A DNA stretch of 64,000 nucleotides from 2-02-FULL-55-14 sp964581115. Lineage in GTDB: Bacteria > Bacteroidota > Ignavibacteria > UBA10030. Position numbers and translations under genes: made by a program. The notes beneath the pieces are model-generated. The model was not told where the DNA came from. It searched no databases and saw nothing but the letters and a program-made list of their open reading frames with translations. Position 1 is the first letter of the stretch; the number at the start of each line of letters is the position of its first letter. The stretch covers positions 42,124 to 106,123 of the forward strand of contig CAZOMY010000005.1 of NCBI GenBank assembly GCA_964581115.1, in the 5' to 3' direction. Positions 17,560 through 25,485 of this stretch are shown piece after piece.

Positions 17560-17844
17560 TCAGCGCTTGCGCCGTTTCGACAAGCGCTTAAGCTCGATGA
17601 GATCTCCCCGAATCAGTGCTTCCTTCTTGGCACGAACCCATCGCTTGACTTGATGCTCTCTGCGGAAGGCCTCGCGGTAGGTCTCGTACTCCTCCTCGTA
17701 CACCACCGCCAACGGTGGATCGAGTTTCGTCGTGCGACCACCGAGGCCGGCGAAGTGTTCCCTGGAACGGCGGACCTTGTCCTTGGTCGAACCGCAGTAG
17801 GGACGCGTAGACTTCAGTCGAAGGATGTAGAACCAGGCTGGCTT
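17560..17844 (-). pseudogene. GIY-YIG paralogue without a start codon
   Basis: A 94-codon frame ending in TGA at 17560-17562 reads KPAWFYILRLKS, YCGSTKDK, HFAGLGGRTTKLDPP, EEEYETYREAFRR and RAKKEALIRGDL. It is collinear with, and the same length as, the copy at 16930-17214. The position of the start ATG is AAG here, and the frame upstream has no ATG/GTG/TTG before an in-frame TGA. The coding part is otherwise intact, so loss is recent or a rare start is used. Confidence 0.75.
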
Positions 17845-17866
17845 GGTTACCCCCAGAAATGAAGAA

Positions 17867-17894
17867 CCCCCACTGATGGAACATCAAGTGGGGG
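17867..17894. terminator. Perfect hairpin upstream of the start-less GIY-YIG copy
   Basis: CCCCCACT-GATG (17867-17878) pairs with CATC-(A)-AGTGGGGG (17882-17894), a 12-bp stem with one bulged base and GAA loop. On the minus strand TTCTTCATTT follows, so it could end transcription coming from tRNA-Asn. Confidence 0.5.
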
Positions 17895-17916
17895 AATACA
17901 AAGGTGTCTATGGCTC

Positions 17917-17970
17917 TTCGACTCGTGCCGCCGGAAAACAGCGTCACTCGCTCAGAGCCTGATCGACTCG
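17917..17970. repeat. 54-bp repeat, copy 2
   Basis: TTCGACTCGTGCCGCCGGAA... matches 17281-17334. See copy 1. Confidence 0.65.
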
Positions 17971-18020
17971 CCCCTTTCAGGCAGCGGAGCCGTGAGCGAG
18001 CCCCGTTGCCCAAACGAGAA

Positions 18021-18046
18021 CGCCCCATTGCCAAGGCAACGGGGCG
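18021..18046 (-). terminator. Terminator of tRNA-Asn
   Basis: CGCCCCATTG (18021-18030) pairs with CAACGGGGCG (18037-18046) with one G-U pair. On the minus strand TTCTCGTTTG follows. It lies 11 bases beyond the tRNA 3' end. Confidence 0.7.
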
Positions 18047-18056
18047 AGTCGAACGG

Positions 18057-18128
18057 CTCCGCGGGTAGGACTCGAACCTACAACCCTCCGGTTAACAGCC
18101 GGATGCTCCACCATTGAGCTACCGCGGA
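18057..18128 (-). tRNA. tRNA-Asn (GTT anticodon)
   Basis: The minus-strand sequence folds as a full cloverleaf. The acceptor stem TCCGCGG pairs with CCGCGGA with discriminator G. The D arm is GCTC..GAGC, the anticodon stem-loop CCGGCTGTTAACCGG has GTT in the loop, and the T arm is TGTAGGTTCGAGTCCTACC. The CCA end is only partly encoded (CC follows). No other tRNA was seen in the window. Confidence 0.96.
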
Positions 18129-18192
18129 ATGTTTGAATTCCTGGGTACACCGTTGAACAGGCCTGAGCCTGCCGAAGGCCTACCGCGGAATG
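18119..18192. repeat. 13-bp direct repeat at the tRNA-Asn 5' edge
   Basis: CTACCGCGGAATG occurs at 18119-18131, spanning the tRNA 5' end, and exactly again at 18180-18192. The 48 bases between include AGGCCTGAGCCTGCCGAAGGCCT, a repeat-like palindrome. The arrangement resembles a target duplication around a tiny insertion. Confidence 0.5.
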
Positions 18193-18266
18193 ACGAAAAA
18201 TGCCCACCCAGCTGCAATTCGGTGAGCCATAACAAGATACAGCACGATCGTCTAACATTCAAGACG

Positions 18267-19142
18267 TTAATTCCAGTCGAACTCGCCGAAGGTCTCGCGC
18301 AGGGATTTCTGCACAGCCGCGATGTCCGTCCGACGTGTCAGATCCGGCACAGGCTCAGTGCGCCTCACAGCTACGAGGCACGTCGGATCCTTCCGCACCA
18401 GCATCCCCACGGCCGTCGGCAGCTCCTTCTCTCCACGCTCCGGATGCATGGGCATCGACTCGAGGATCGGCTCGATCAGGTCAAACGGCAATCGATAGAT
18501 GTTCATGCTTACGCCCGACGTTGGATGGTCCTTCAGGATCCGGGATAAGACCTCCGTCGACGGCTTCTCGACGATCTCCTTCACGAAACCATCGGCGCCA
18601 GTGACAACCGTAGCATAGGTGTCCACGCGGGCGCGGTCAAGACCAAGTCCTTCCCGATCGTACTCAATGAGCGCCCCAAGAGCATCTGTATGGTGCATGG
18701 CGCGGAGGGCCGTCGTCGAATAAAGGTTGTCGCTGTTGCAGACCACAAATGACCGCCCGCGCCATTCTTCCTTGATACGCATCGCCGTCAACACGGCGTC
18801 GGCGGTCCCCAACGGCTTCGTCCGTCCTTCCGGGATCCGCTGGACCGCATACGAGATACGCAGTCCGTGGAACTCATTTCCGCGGTCCTTCTGGCCGTAT
18901 CGCTCACGCACGGATCGGTCTTGCTCGCCAACAACAATGACAACATCTGTGATCCCCGCCGACCGGACGTTGTACAGGAGATAGTCGAGAAACGGACGTC
19001 CGCCCGGCCCGACCCCGAGCATCCCTTTCGGTCGCTCGTCGGCCTCGCGTAGCAACCGCTCTTCAACTTCAGACACAGCGACCGCCTCACGCATGCGAGA
19101 CGAGACACCCCCGGCCAGGATCACGATACCGGCGGCCTTCAT
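18267..19142 (-). CDS. Sugar-1-phosphate nucleotidylyltransferase
   Basis: A 291-aa NTP_transferase-fold protein. IVILAGGVSSRMRE at the N-terminus is the nucleotide-binding loop. KGMLGVGPGGRPFLDYLL follows with the conserved Lys, then GTADAVLTAM and FVVCNSDNLY, whose Asp would bind metal. It contains EKPSTEV, and SGVSMNIYRLP matches the sugar-binding region. The ATG overlaps the stop of the GHMP kinase (ATGA at 19139-19142), so kinase and transferase are translated together. This suggests a two-step route from free sugar to NDP-sugar; nucleotide and sugar specificity are not readable. Confidence 0.88.
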   Translation of the reverse strand: MKAAGIVILAGGVSSRMREAVAVSEVEERLLREADERPKGMLGVGPGGRPFLDYLLYNVRSAGITDVVIVVGEQDRSVRERYGQKDRGNEFHGLRISYAVQRIPEGRTKPLGTADAVLTAMRIKEEWRGRSFVVCNSDNLYSTTALRAMHHTDALGALIEYDREGLGLDRARVDTYATVVTGADGFVKEIVEKPSTEVLSRILKDHPTSGVSMNIYRLPFDLIEPILESMPMHPERGEKELPTAVGMLVRKDPTCLVAVRRTEPVPDLTRRTDIAAVQKSLRETFGEFDWN

Positions 19143-20221
19143 GTCCCCGTTCCTTCACTCAATGTCAGTCCCCGATCCACCCGCATGATCGTCGCCGTGC
19201 CTCCTTCTTGCTCGATCGCCTCCGCCACCCGTTCCGGAGCATCAGGCGCATAGGCAAACATGCACCCTCCACCTCCGGACCCGTTGATCTTGGCCCCGAG
19301 AGCCCCCGCCCCAAGCGCCGCGTCGATCATTCGATCGATCGTGGGCGTCGAGATGTCGAGCACGTCGCGTAGGACCGATTGATGCGCGTTCATGAGTGCT
19401 CCCACCGCCCTACCATCCGGGACGTCCAATGACAGCAAAGACCTGGCTTCCAGTGTGATGTCGCGATTTCGCAGCGTACCATCGATCAACTCCCGTTCGC
19501 GGCCGTCCAGCAGACCCTGGAGCGACGCAAACTCAGAACGCTGACAGGTACCCAGGTCGAATCCGCCCAACTCGCGGCGAAGACGAGCGCTGAGCCCGAG
19601 CACACGGTGCTTCACCGAGGCCAGAATGCGCGTTGTGTCCTTCGGCTCGCCTGAGTTACCGAGCACGAAGGCGCCCAGCGTCGGGTGCAGGCGGGTGGCC
19701 ACGACTTCCGGCGAGAATGTCAGGAACACCACTCCGCCGAGCGCCGAACTGTAGTGGTCCATCTTCCCGCCGGGCTCTTGGAACTCCTCCACCTCGGCTT
19801 TCCACGCCAGATGTGCCGCCCGCTCCGGATCCAGGTTCCATCGCTGGTCGCTCATCGCCGCCATGAAAACGGTCCAGGCCACGACCATCGCCGACGAGCT
19901 GGACGTCCCTGCGTTGATCGGGATCGTTCCCCGGAATGTCGCTTCGCAACCGCGAGACCAGGTGCACCCTGCGCGGCGCAGAACGTTGACGGCGCTCCGA
20001 ATGTAGTCGCGTGCGTGCGCGTACGTCGGAGGCTCGTCAAGCCGGAATTCCACCGAAGAACCGATATCGGGCAGCGAGATGCGTGCGACGGGCTCGTCGA
20101 TCTCGCGACCTTCGACGCCGATGCGTAGCGAAATGGCAGCCGCGATCACCGGCAAGCCAAGATAGTCCTGATGCTCGCCGAACAGGCAGATGCGACCGGG
20201 AGCGGAGGCCATCAGGCCCAT
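19139..20221 (-). CDS. GHMP-family sugar kinase
   Basis: A 360-aa kinase. The N-terminus ASAPGRICLFGEHQDYLGLP matches the galactokinase-type signature (APGRxNLxGEHxDY). The ATP loop is PINAGTSSSSAMVVAW near residue 115, a variant of PxxxGLGSSAA. The C-terminal motif is GALGAKINGSGGGGCMFAYA. It is expected to phosphorylate a sugar at C1. ATG at 20221 is five bases past the transporter stop; the open frame reaches 20266 inside that gene. It lies between a sodium/solute symporter and a sugar nucleotidylyltransferase, so the substrate is probably imported by the first and activated by the second. Confidence 0.9.
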   Translation of the reverse strand: MGLMASAPGRICLFGEHQDYLGLPVIAAAISLRIGVEGREIDEPVARISLPDIGSSVEFRLDEPPTYAHARDYIRSAVNVLRRAGCTWSRGCEATFRGTIPINAGTSSSSAMVVAWTVFMAAMSDQRWNLDPERAAHLAWKAEVEEFQEPGGKMDHYSSALGGVVFLTFSPEVVATRLHPTLGAFVLGNSGEPKDTTRILASVKHRVLGLSARLRRELGGFDLGTCQRSEFASLQGLLDGRERELIDGTLRNRDITLEARSLLSLDVPDGRAVGALMNAHQSVLRDVLDISTPTIDRMIDAALGAGALGAKINGSGGGGCMFAYAPDAPERVAEAIEQEGGTATIMRVDRGLTLSEGTGT

Positions 20222-20226
20222 CGTCG

Positions 20227-22053
20227 TTAACCGTTCTGATGAATGGTGACAGGTTCCGCCGTCCAAAGTCTACGGACGATGCTGATCAGCACCGCCCCGC
20301 TGACAACGAAGATCGCCAGGAGCATGAGGGCATGATCCCAGCGGCCATACAGCATATTGCCGACGGTGAACAACGACGACCAGATGACCGTACAACCGAC
20401 GAACCAACCCAGAAGCGCCAGAGGAATGTTGTCCCGAGCATCCTTCCCCGTCACCCCATCGTCGCCGGCCAATCGTCTGATGCGCTTCCAGCCCGGACCG
20501 AAGGGACGGACCTTCCGGTAGAATGCGACAAGCGTTGCATCATCCGTCGCCGGACCGAACATGGCGGTCGCTACCCAGCACGCCGTCGTACTGGCGATCG
20601 TGACGAGCAAGGACTCGTGCGTAGTCAGGTCGTAGCCGGCGCGTCGGGCGAAGAGGATCCCCACCGACACGAGAAACGAGCTTGCCATCGCCGCAACCTC
20701 TGACCATGCATTGACTCTCCACCAGAACCATCGGACCAGATACAATAGCCCCGTTCCGGCTCCAACCTGGAGAATGATATCGAAAGCGTCCTTGGCAGAC
20801 TCGAGGAGGAAGACGAGCAAGGACGAGAAGAGGAAGAGTCCGACCGTCACGAGTCGTCCCACCAGGACATAATGACGCTCATCCTTCGAGCGAGCGATGA
20901 ATCGGCGATACAGGTCGTGGACCAGGTACGAAGCACCCCAGTTGAGGTGCGTCAGGATCGTGGATGAATTTGCCGCGATGAGGCCGCCGACGATCAACCC
21001 CACGAAGCCGACAGGCAAGAACGTAAGCATTGCAGGGTAGGCGATATCGTGGCCCAGGAGAGCCGGGTCGAGGTTCGGAAAAGCCGTTTGTATGTCGGCC
21101 AGCTCCGGAAATACGATGAGGGAGCTCAGCGCCACGAGGATCCAGGGCCACGGCCGCAGCACGTAATGAGCGACATTAAAGAACAGCACGGCCCCGAGCG
21201 AATCACGCTCGGACTTCGACGCAAGCATCCGTTGCGCGATGTAGCTTCCGCCCCCCGGCTCTGCACCCGGATACCAGACGGCCCACCACTGAACGGCGAT
21301 CGGCATGACGAATACTGCCACGGCGATCTCCCAGTGATTCGAGAAGTCCGGCAGCATGTCGAGGTAATCGATCCCTCCGGGACCAGTCAACAGCGATACC
21401 TTGTCGATAAGTCCGTCGAGTCCCCCGACCTGCGGCAATTGGACCGCAAAGTATGCCGCGGCGATCACGCCAGCCATCATGATGAAGAACTGCACCATGT
21501 CGATGACGAGCACTCCCCAAAGGCCTGCGTGCGTTGCAAAGACGACGTTGAGAATGCCCACGGCCGCCAGAGTCTGCCAACGGTCCAGGCCGAACAAGAT
21601 GGCGGCGATCTTGCAGGCGGCCAGGTTGACCGTGGCCATGATCATGCTGTTGAAGAAGAGGCCGAGGTAGACCGACCGAAAGCCCCGCACAAACGAAGCG
21701 GCGCGGCCGGAGTACCGCAGCTCATAGAACTCGAGGTCGGTGAGGACACCCGAACGGCGCCAGAGACGGGCGAAGAAGAAGACCGTCATCACACCGGTCA
21801 GCACAAAGGCCCACCAGACCCAGTTGCCCGCGACGCCGTTCCGCCGGACAATGTCGGTCACGAGATTGGGCGTGTCACTGCTGAACGTCGTCGCCACCAT
21901 CGAGAATCCGGCGAGCCACCAGGGCACCGACCGTCCCGAGGCGAAGAATTCTGCCGTGTTCTTGCCGGCCCGTCGTCCGAAGAACAGAGCCGGGAAGAAG
22001 CAGATGATGAGGAGGGCGACAATGATGATCCAGTCAATGAACGTAAGTTGCAT
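20227..22053 (-). CDS. Sodium:solute symporter (SSS family)
   Basis: A 608-aa membrane protein with about 13-14 helices. ASGRSVPWWLAGFSMVATTFSS (residues 38-59) is the typical helix-2 region, followed by GVAGNWVWW and VVFATHAGLWGVLVIDMVQFF. It resembles sodium-driven sugar or organic-anion symporters. It is first in the operon with the GHMP kinase and nucleotidylyltransferase, so a monosaccharide or sugar acid is the likely cargo. No sugar-specific residues can be read. Confidence 0.9.
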   Translation of the reverse strand: MQLTFIDWIIIVALLIICFFPALFFGRRAGKNTAEFFASGRSVPWWLAGFSMVATTFSSDTPNLVTDIVRRNGVAGNWVWWAFVLTGVMTVFFFARLWRRSGVLTDLEFYELRYSGRAASFVRGFRSVYLGLFFNSMIMATVNLAACKIAAILFGLDRWQTLAAVGILNVVFATHAGLWGVLVIDMVQFFIMMAGVIAAAYFAVQLPQVGGLDGLIDKVSLLTGPGGIDYLDMLPDFSNHWEIAVAVFVMPIAVQWWAVWYPGAEPGGGSYIAQRMLASKSERDSLGAVLFFNVAHYVLRPWPWILVALSSLIVFPELADIQTAFPNLDPALLGHDIAYPAMLTFLPVGFVGLIVGGLIAANSSTILTHLNWGASYLVHDLYRRFIARSKDERHYVLVGRLVTVGLFLFSSLLVFLLESAKDAFDIILQVGAGTGLLYLVRWFWWRVNAWSEVAAMASSFLVSVGILFARRAGYDLTTHESLLVTIASTTACWVATAMFGPATDDATLVAFYRKVRPFGPGWKRIRRLAGDDGVTGKDARDNIPLALLGWFVGCTVIWSSLFTVGNMLYGRWDHALMLLAIFVVSGAVLISIVRRLWTAEPVTIHQNG

Positions 22054-22139
22054 GGTGAGATTCGGTGGCGGTAGGTTCGTCTTTAATCAGGCTACGGATG
22101 GATACGTGAGGCGAACAATGTGGGCCGGGGCCCTCAATC

Positions 22140-22277
22140 GTCATTCCGAACGTCACCCTTCTCCTGAGAACCTTCTCCGCAAGGGTCGATTCGGAATCTC
22201 GCTTCAAGTTCAACAAGGAAAGAGAGATTCCGAACCACGTCTCATAAGGCCGAGCACAATAGCGTGTTCGGAATGAC
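22140..22277. repeat. Nested inverted repeat element (about 138 bp)
   Basis: The outer arms GTCATTCCGAAC (22140-22151) and GTTCGGAATGAC (22266-22277) are exact inverses. Inside, TTCGGAATCTC and GAGATTCCGAA form a second inverted pair. It is non-coding, sits in the 362-base divergent region between the symporter and yebC, and looks like a short MITE-type element. No promoter could be fixed in the rest of the region. Confidence 0.75.
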
Positions 22278-22415
22278 AGATGGACGAGCAGGAGGACTGA
22301 GCGTCGATGGTGGAAGTTCCGTGAATTGCGCCCCTTTATCCAGCGATTCCTTCACGTTTTTCTTGAGCCAATTTCTTCCTATGTTTTCTGATACGAAGAA
22401 CGACATCGGTGTACC

Positions 22416-23126
22416 ATGGGACGCATTTTTGAGAAGCGCAAATACAAGATGTTCGCCCGGTACGACCGGATGGCGAAGGCCTTTACGAAGATCGGCCGCG
22501 AGATCGCCATTGCGGTGAAGGCCGGAGGACCGGACCCGGCCTATAATCCGCGCTTGCGCCTGGCCATCCAGAATGCCAAGGGCGTCAATATGCCCAAGGA
22601 CCGGGTGGAAGCGGCCATCAAACGGGCCGTATCAAAAGAGTCCGGGTCCTTTGAAGAGGTGCTCTACGAGGGCTACGGTCCCCACGGCATCGCCATCATG
22701 GTCGAGTGTGCCACCGATAATCCCAACCGCACCGTCGCCAACATCCGTCACATCTTCCGCGACGGTGGGGGGACGCTCGGCAATTCCGGCTCGGTCGGGT
22801 TCATGTTCGAGCGAAAGGGGGTCTTCAAGATCGCGGCCGACCGCATTCCGGACCCCGACGCCTTCGAGTTGGAGTTCATCGACCATGGCTTGGAAGAATT
22901 CGAGAAGCACGACGATGAGTATGTCCTGACGACCTCATTTGAGAACTTCGGCAAGATGCAGAAAGCCCTGGAGGACGCAAAGGTCGAATCGAAGAGTGCC
23001 GAGCTACACTATCTTCCGACAACGCGTACCGAGCTCCCCGAGGACCAGGCCAAGCAGGTCTTGGAACTCGTCGAATCGCTCGAGGCCGACGACGACGTCC
23101 AGGCCGTGCACCATACGTTGCAGTGA
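22416..23126 (+). CDS. yebC: YebC/TACO1-family translation factor
   Basis: A 236-aa protein. The N-terminus differs slightly from the usual MAGHSKWANIKH but keeps RMAKAFTKIGREI. It then has YNPRLRLAIQNAKGVNMPKD, ERK.., EGYGPHGIAIMVE, ATDNPNRTVANIRHIF and GTLGNSGSVGFMF, the core of the family. YebC/TACO1 proteins were first described as transcription regulators (PmpR) and are now linked to relief of ribosome stalling on proline-rich stretches. That function fits a genome encoding very proline-rich proteins (30010-31434, 55770-56354). Confidence 0.95.
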   Translation: MGRIFEKRKYKMFARYDRMAKAFTKIGREIAIAVKAGGPDPAYNPRLRLAIQNAKGVNMPKDRVEAAIKRAVSKESGSFEEVLYEGYGPHGIAIMVECATDNPNRTVANIRHIFRDGGGTLGNSGSVGFMFERKGVFKIAADRIPDPDAFELEFIDHGLEEFEKHDDEYVLTTSFENFGKMQKALEDAKVESKSAELHYLPTTRTELPEDQAKQVLELVESLEADDDVQAVHHTLQ

Positions 23127-23648
23127 GCAGGAAATCTTAGATTCGAAATACGACATACGAAACAAGCCCGAATGACGAAGGACGGAGTCAGAAACGGCAC
23201 CAGAGCCCCGACCAAGACCTGCGAGTGAATGTCGGGGCAGCGCTCCGACGTTCCTCTCCATCGAACGGTTGTTTCGTACACAAGAACGCCCATCCCGAAT
23301 TCCCCGGGTTGGGCGTTGACGTTTCCCACCCTCTTTCCCCTCTGTGGACCTCTTTGAACCTCTGTGTAGACTCTGTGGATCTCTGTAAAACGCTTATCTT
23401 TGAATAGTTGATAGTCGCCTCGCGGCGACAGTGGTGATAGGACTCCGGCTGTGTCACGCTCTTGATGGGAGAGTTACTTACCGCCTCTTGGCGACATGGG
23501 TATGAGGCCTCCCTCATTGTACCGATTCACCTTCGTGTAGCTTCGTGTCTCCTTCGTGAGACTTCGTGCTCCGCTTTTCCACTCGGCAGTACTTCCCAAC
23601 GCCCATCCAGGAGATCCCGCGATGGGCGCTCGCGTTCCATCGATGGCG
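23127..23648. other. Gene-free 522-base region with short repeats
   Basis: It holds 'AAATACGACATACGAAACAAG'-type text (23143-23165) and an imperfect inverted repeat AACGCCCATCCCG/CGGGTTGGGCGTT (about 23285-23321). There is a CTCTGTGTAGACTCTGTGGATCTCTGT run (about 23352-23390), and ACGCCCATC/GATGGGCGC (23599-23607/23621-23629), which may end the minus-strand kinase array. No coding frame with family similarity was seen. Confidence 0.5.
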
Positions 23649-24371
23649 TCAGGCCGACCGGCTGTTCGACGTAAGCGCGGCGAAGATGTGCTCGAATTCC
23701 TGCAGGCGCGTCTCGATCATGATGCTGACAAAATCGCCGAACGCATGCAGGATGACGATCGCGTTCGCTCCCGAGTCCGTGCCGGAAGCGTCGCGGAGTC
23801 GCTGAGCGATCCCCTTGTTCACCTTGGCGACGTCGTCGTAGATCGCCATCAACCCCTGCATTTCCCAGTCCGGCTCCTGCCCCTGCATCTTCCGGATCGC
23901 CTGCGCTGTCAGGTACATCGCCACCGAGCGATACGACGTTTCCATCGGCGTGGCGAACGGCAGATGGAATGCCACATTGGGCCGGAGGCGGTCCATGACC
24001 GGGCATCCGCTCGTCACCATGACGATGCCGGTGATGGCGCTCAATCCGCGCTGGACCGTCGTCGCCTTGACGTAGGTCCGCTCCGGGCTGACGACCGTTA
24101 CCGTGGCATCGGTGTACGATTTCGTCTCTTCGAATTCGCTGGTAATGACGCTGAGGTTCACGGCGACGGGACACCGCTCGACGCCGGAGAGGGGGCAGTT
24201 GGAGCACTTGGAGAACTCGAGGCGGGTCCATTCGGGCGGGTTAATAGGGACCGGTTCCCGGTAGGCGTACGTCCGCGCATCGAGCACCGCGCGAAATTCT
24301 TTGGCCGTGCCGTTCCCGAAATCGAAACGGTAACGGTATTCGATCGTGTCGGCGTTGCCGTTGACTCCCAC
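23649..24371 (-). CDS. Protein of unknown function with a four-Cys segment
   Basis: A 240-aa soluble protein, GTG start. An N-terminal beta-rich stretch (EYRYRFDFGNGT) is followed by CSNCPLSGVERCPVAV near residues 55-70, a possible metal site with three Cys close together. A fourth Cys lies at TSGCPVMDRLRPN. The rest is helical. I believe a conserved DUF of this kind (possibly DUF6901) exists but cannot confirm it. It is the last gene of the kinase array, 18 bases after a receiver protein, so a sensing or regulatory role is likely. Confidence 0.7.
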   Translation of the reverse strand: MGVNGNADTIEYRYRFDFGNGTAKEFRAVLDARTYAYREPVPINPPEWTRLEFSKCSNCPLSGVERCPVAVNLSVITSEFEETKSYTDATVTVVSPERTYVKATTVQRGLSAITGIVMVTSGCPVMDRLRPNVAFHLPFATPMETSYRSVAMYLTAQAIRKMQGQEPDWEMQGLMAIYDDVAKVNKGIAQRLRDASGTDSGANAIVILHAFGDFVSIMIETRLQEFEHIFAALTSNSRSA

Positions 24372-24389
24372 GTCAGGCCCCGGCCCCGG

Positions 24390-25475
24390 TCAGACCGGCA
24401 ACGAAAATCGCACGATGGTCCGGTCGGGGGCCGTCTCAATGACGAACTCGCCGCCGTGCGCCTCAATGACCCGCTTGCCGATGGCCAGGTTGAATGCTCC
24501 AATCGACACCGAATCTTTGACGGACTTCCATTCCATTTCGCTCGCGTTCACCACCTTCTGCACGTCGCCCGAGATGAGCCGGCCGCTCGGGTAGTCGAAG
24601 CTGACCGACACGAACCGGCCCTTGCGGCCCGAGATCCCTTGCATCCGGTCTTCAACCTTGACCGTGGCGCTTTCGCCTTTCCATGACTGCAACGTCGAAA
24701 CCTCGAGGATACTGCGCACGACCTGGCGGATGCGGTCGACGTCGCACTTGACCATGGGAAGGTCGGGCGGCGAGACGGTCACGATCTTGAGGTTCTGCCG
24801 GTCCGCGACCGGACGGAATCGCTCGACACCGGCCGTGACGACGACATTCATCATCGTTTCGTTCTGCTGCGTCAGGAGGGTCCCTTCGGCCAGTTCGCCG
24901 AGCTGTACGGAGCCCTTCAGAATATTGATGACGCCGTCCATCAGTTCCTGTGCGCTGCCGACCAGCTTCTCATCGTCCGGACGCTTTAGCTCGCCGAAGG
25001 CCTTCTTGGAATATTCGAGGATCGTGTTGATGCTGTTGAGGTGGCTGAAGACGTCGAACAAGATCGTCGAGCGCCAGAATTCCTTGTAGGTCTCGAGCGA
25101 CCGCTCGGAGATCTGCGCCCGCAGAAGCGACGTGAGCCGGGTGACCAGCTCCTGCGCATCAATCGGCTTGACAAGATAGTCCTTCGCCCCCTTCTTCAGG
25201 CATTCGATCGCCAGTGAGAAGTCGGCGAAGCTCGTCAGCATGACGACGTCCGTGCGTGGATAGTCGCGCGTAATGGCCTCGAGCGTCTGAAGGCCGTTCA
25301 GCCGCGGCATGTTGATGTCGAGCAGGACAATGTCGAACGATTTCGACCGCAGCTTCTCGAGCGCGATCTCGCCGTCCTCCGCCACGTCGACGTCAAAGCC
25401 CTTCGCCTGCAGGCGCGCCTTGGTCGTCAGGCGCAAGGTCGGTTCGTCATCCACCACCAGAATGCTGCTTTCCAT
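24390..25475 (-). CDS. Response regulator fused to a degenerate histidine-kinase module
   Basis: A 361-aa protein. The receiver (residues 1-125) has VVDDEP, VLLDINMP with the phospho-acceptor Asp, MLTSF and KPID with the conserved Lys. Then come a helical part with FDVFSHLNSINTILEYSKK, a DHp-like segment, and a C-terminal HATPase-like fold ending VIEAHGGEFVIETAPDRT. The N box and glycine-rich G boxes of active kinases are not recognisable, so ATP binding is doubtful. It may act as a phosphotransfer or scaffold protein. ATG at 25475 has AGGGG upstream; it is ten bases after the previous stop. Confidence 0.82.
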   Translation of the reverse strand: MESSILVVDDEPTLRLTTKARLQAKGFDVDVAEDGEIALEKLRSKSFDIVLLDINMPRLNGLQTLEAITRDYPRTDVVMLTSFADFSLAIECLKKGAKDYLVKPIDAQELVTRLTSLLRAQISERSLETYKEFWRSTILFDVFSHLNSINTILEYSKKAFGELKRPDDEKLVGSAQELMDGVINILKGSVQLGELAEGTLLTQQNETMMNVVVTAGVERFRPVADRQNLKIVTVSPPDLPMVKCDVDRIRQVVRSILEVSTLQSWKGESATVKVEDRMQGISGRKGRFVSVSFDYPSGRLISGDVQKVVNASEMEWKSVKDSVSIGAFNLAIGKRVIEAHGGEFVIETAPDRTIVRFSLPV

Positions 25476-25485
25476 AACGGTCCCC

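Noticed and set aside
16930..18128. Integrated element at tRNA-Asn with attachment sites
   Set aside because: No integrase, no duplicated tRNA 3' end; only a 13-bp repeat at the 5' end and a duplicated GIY-YIG unit were found.
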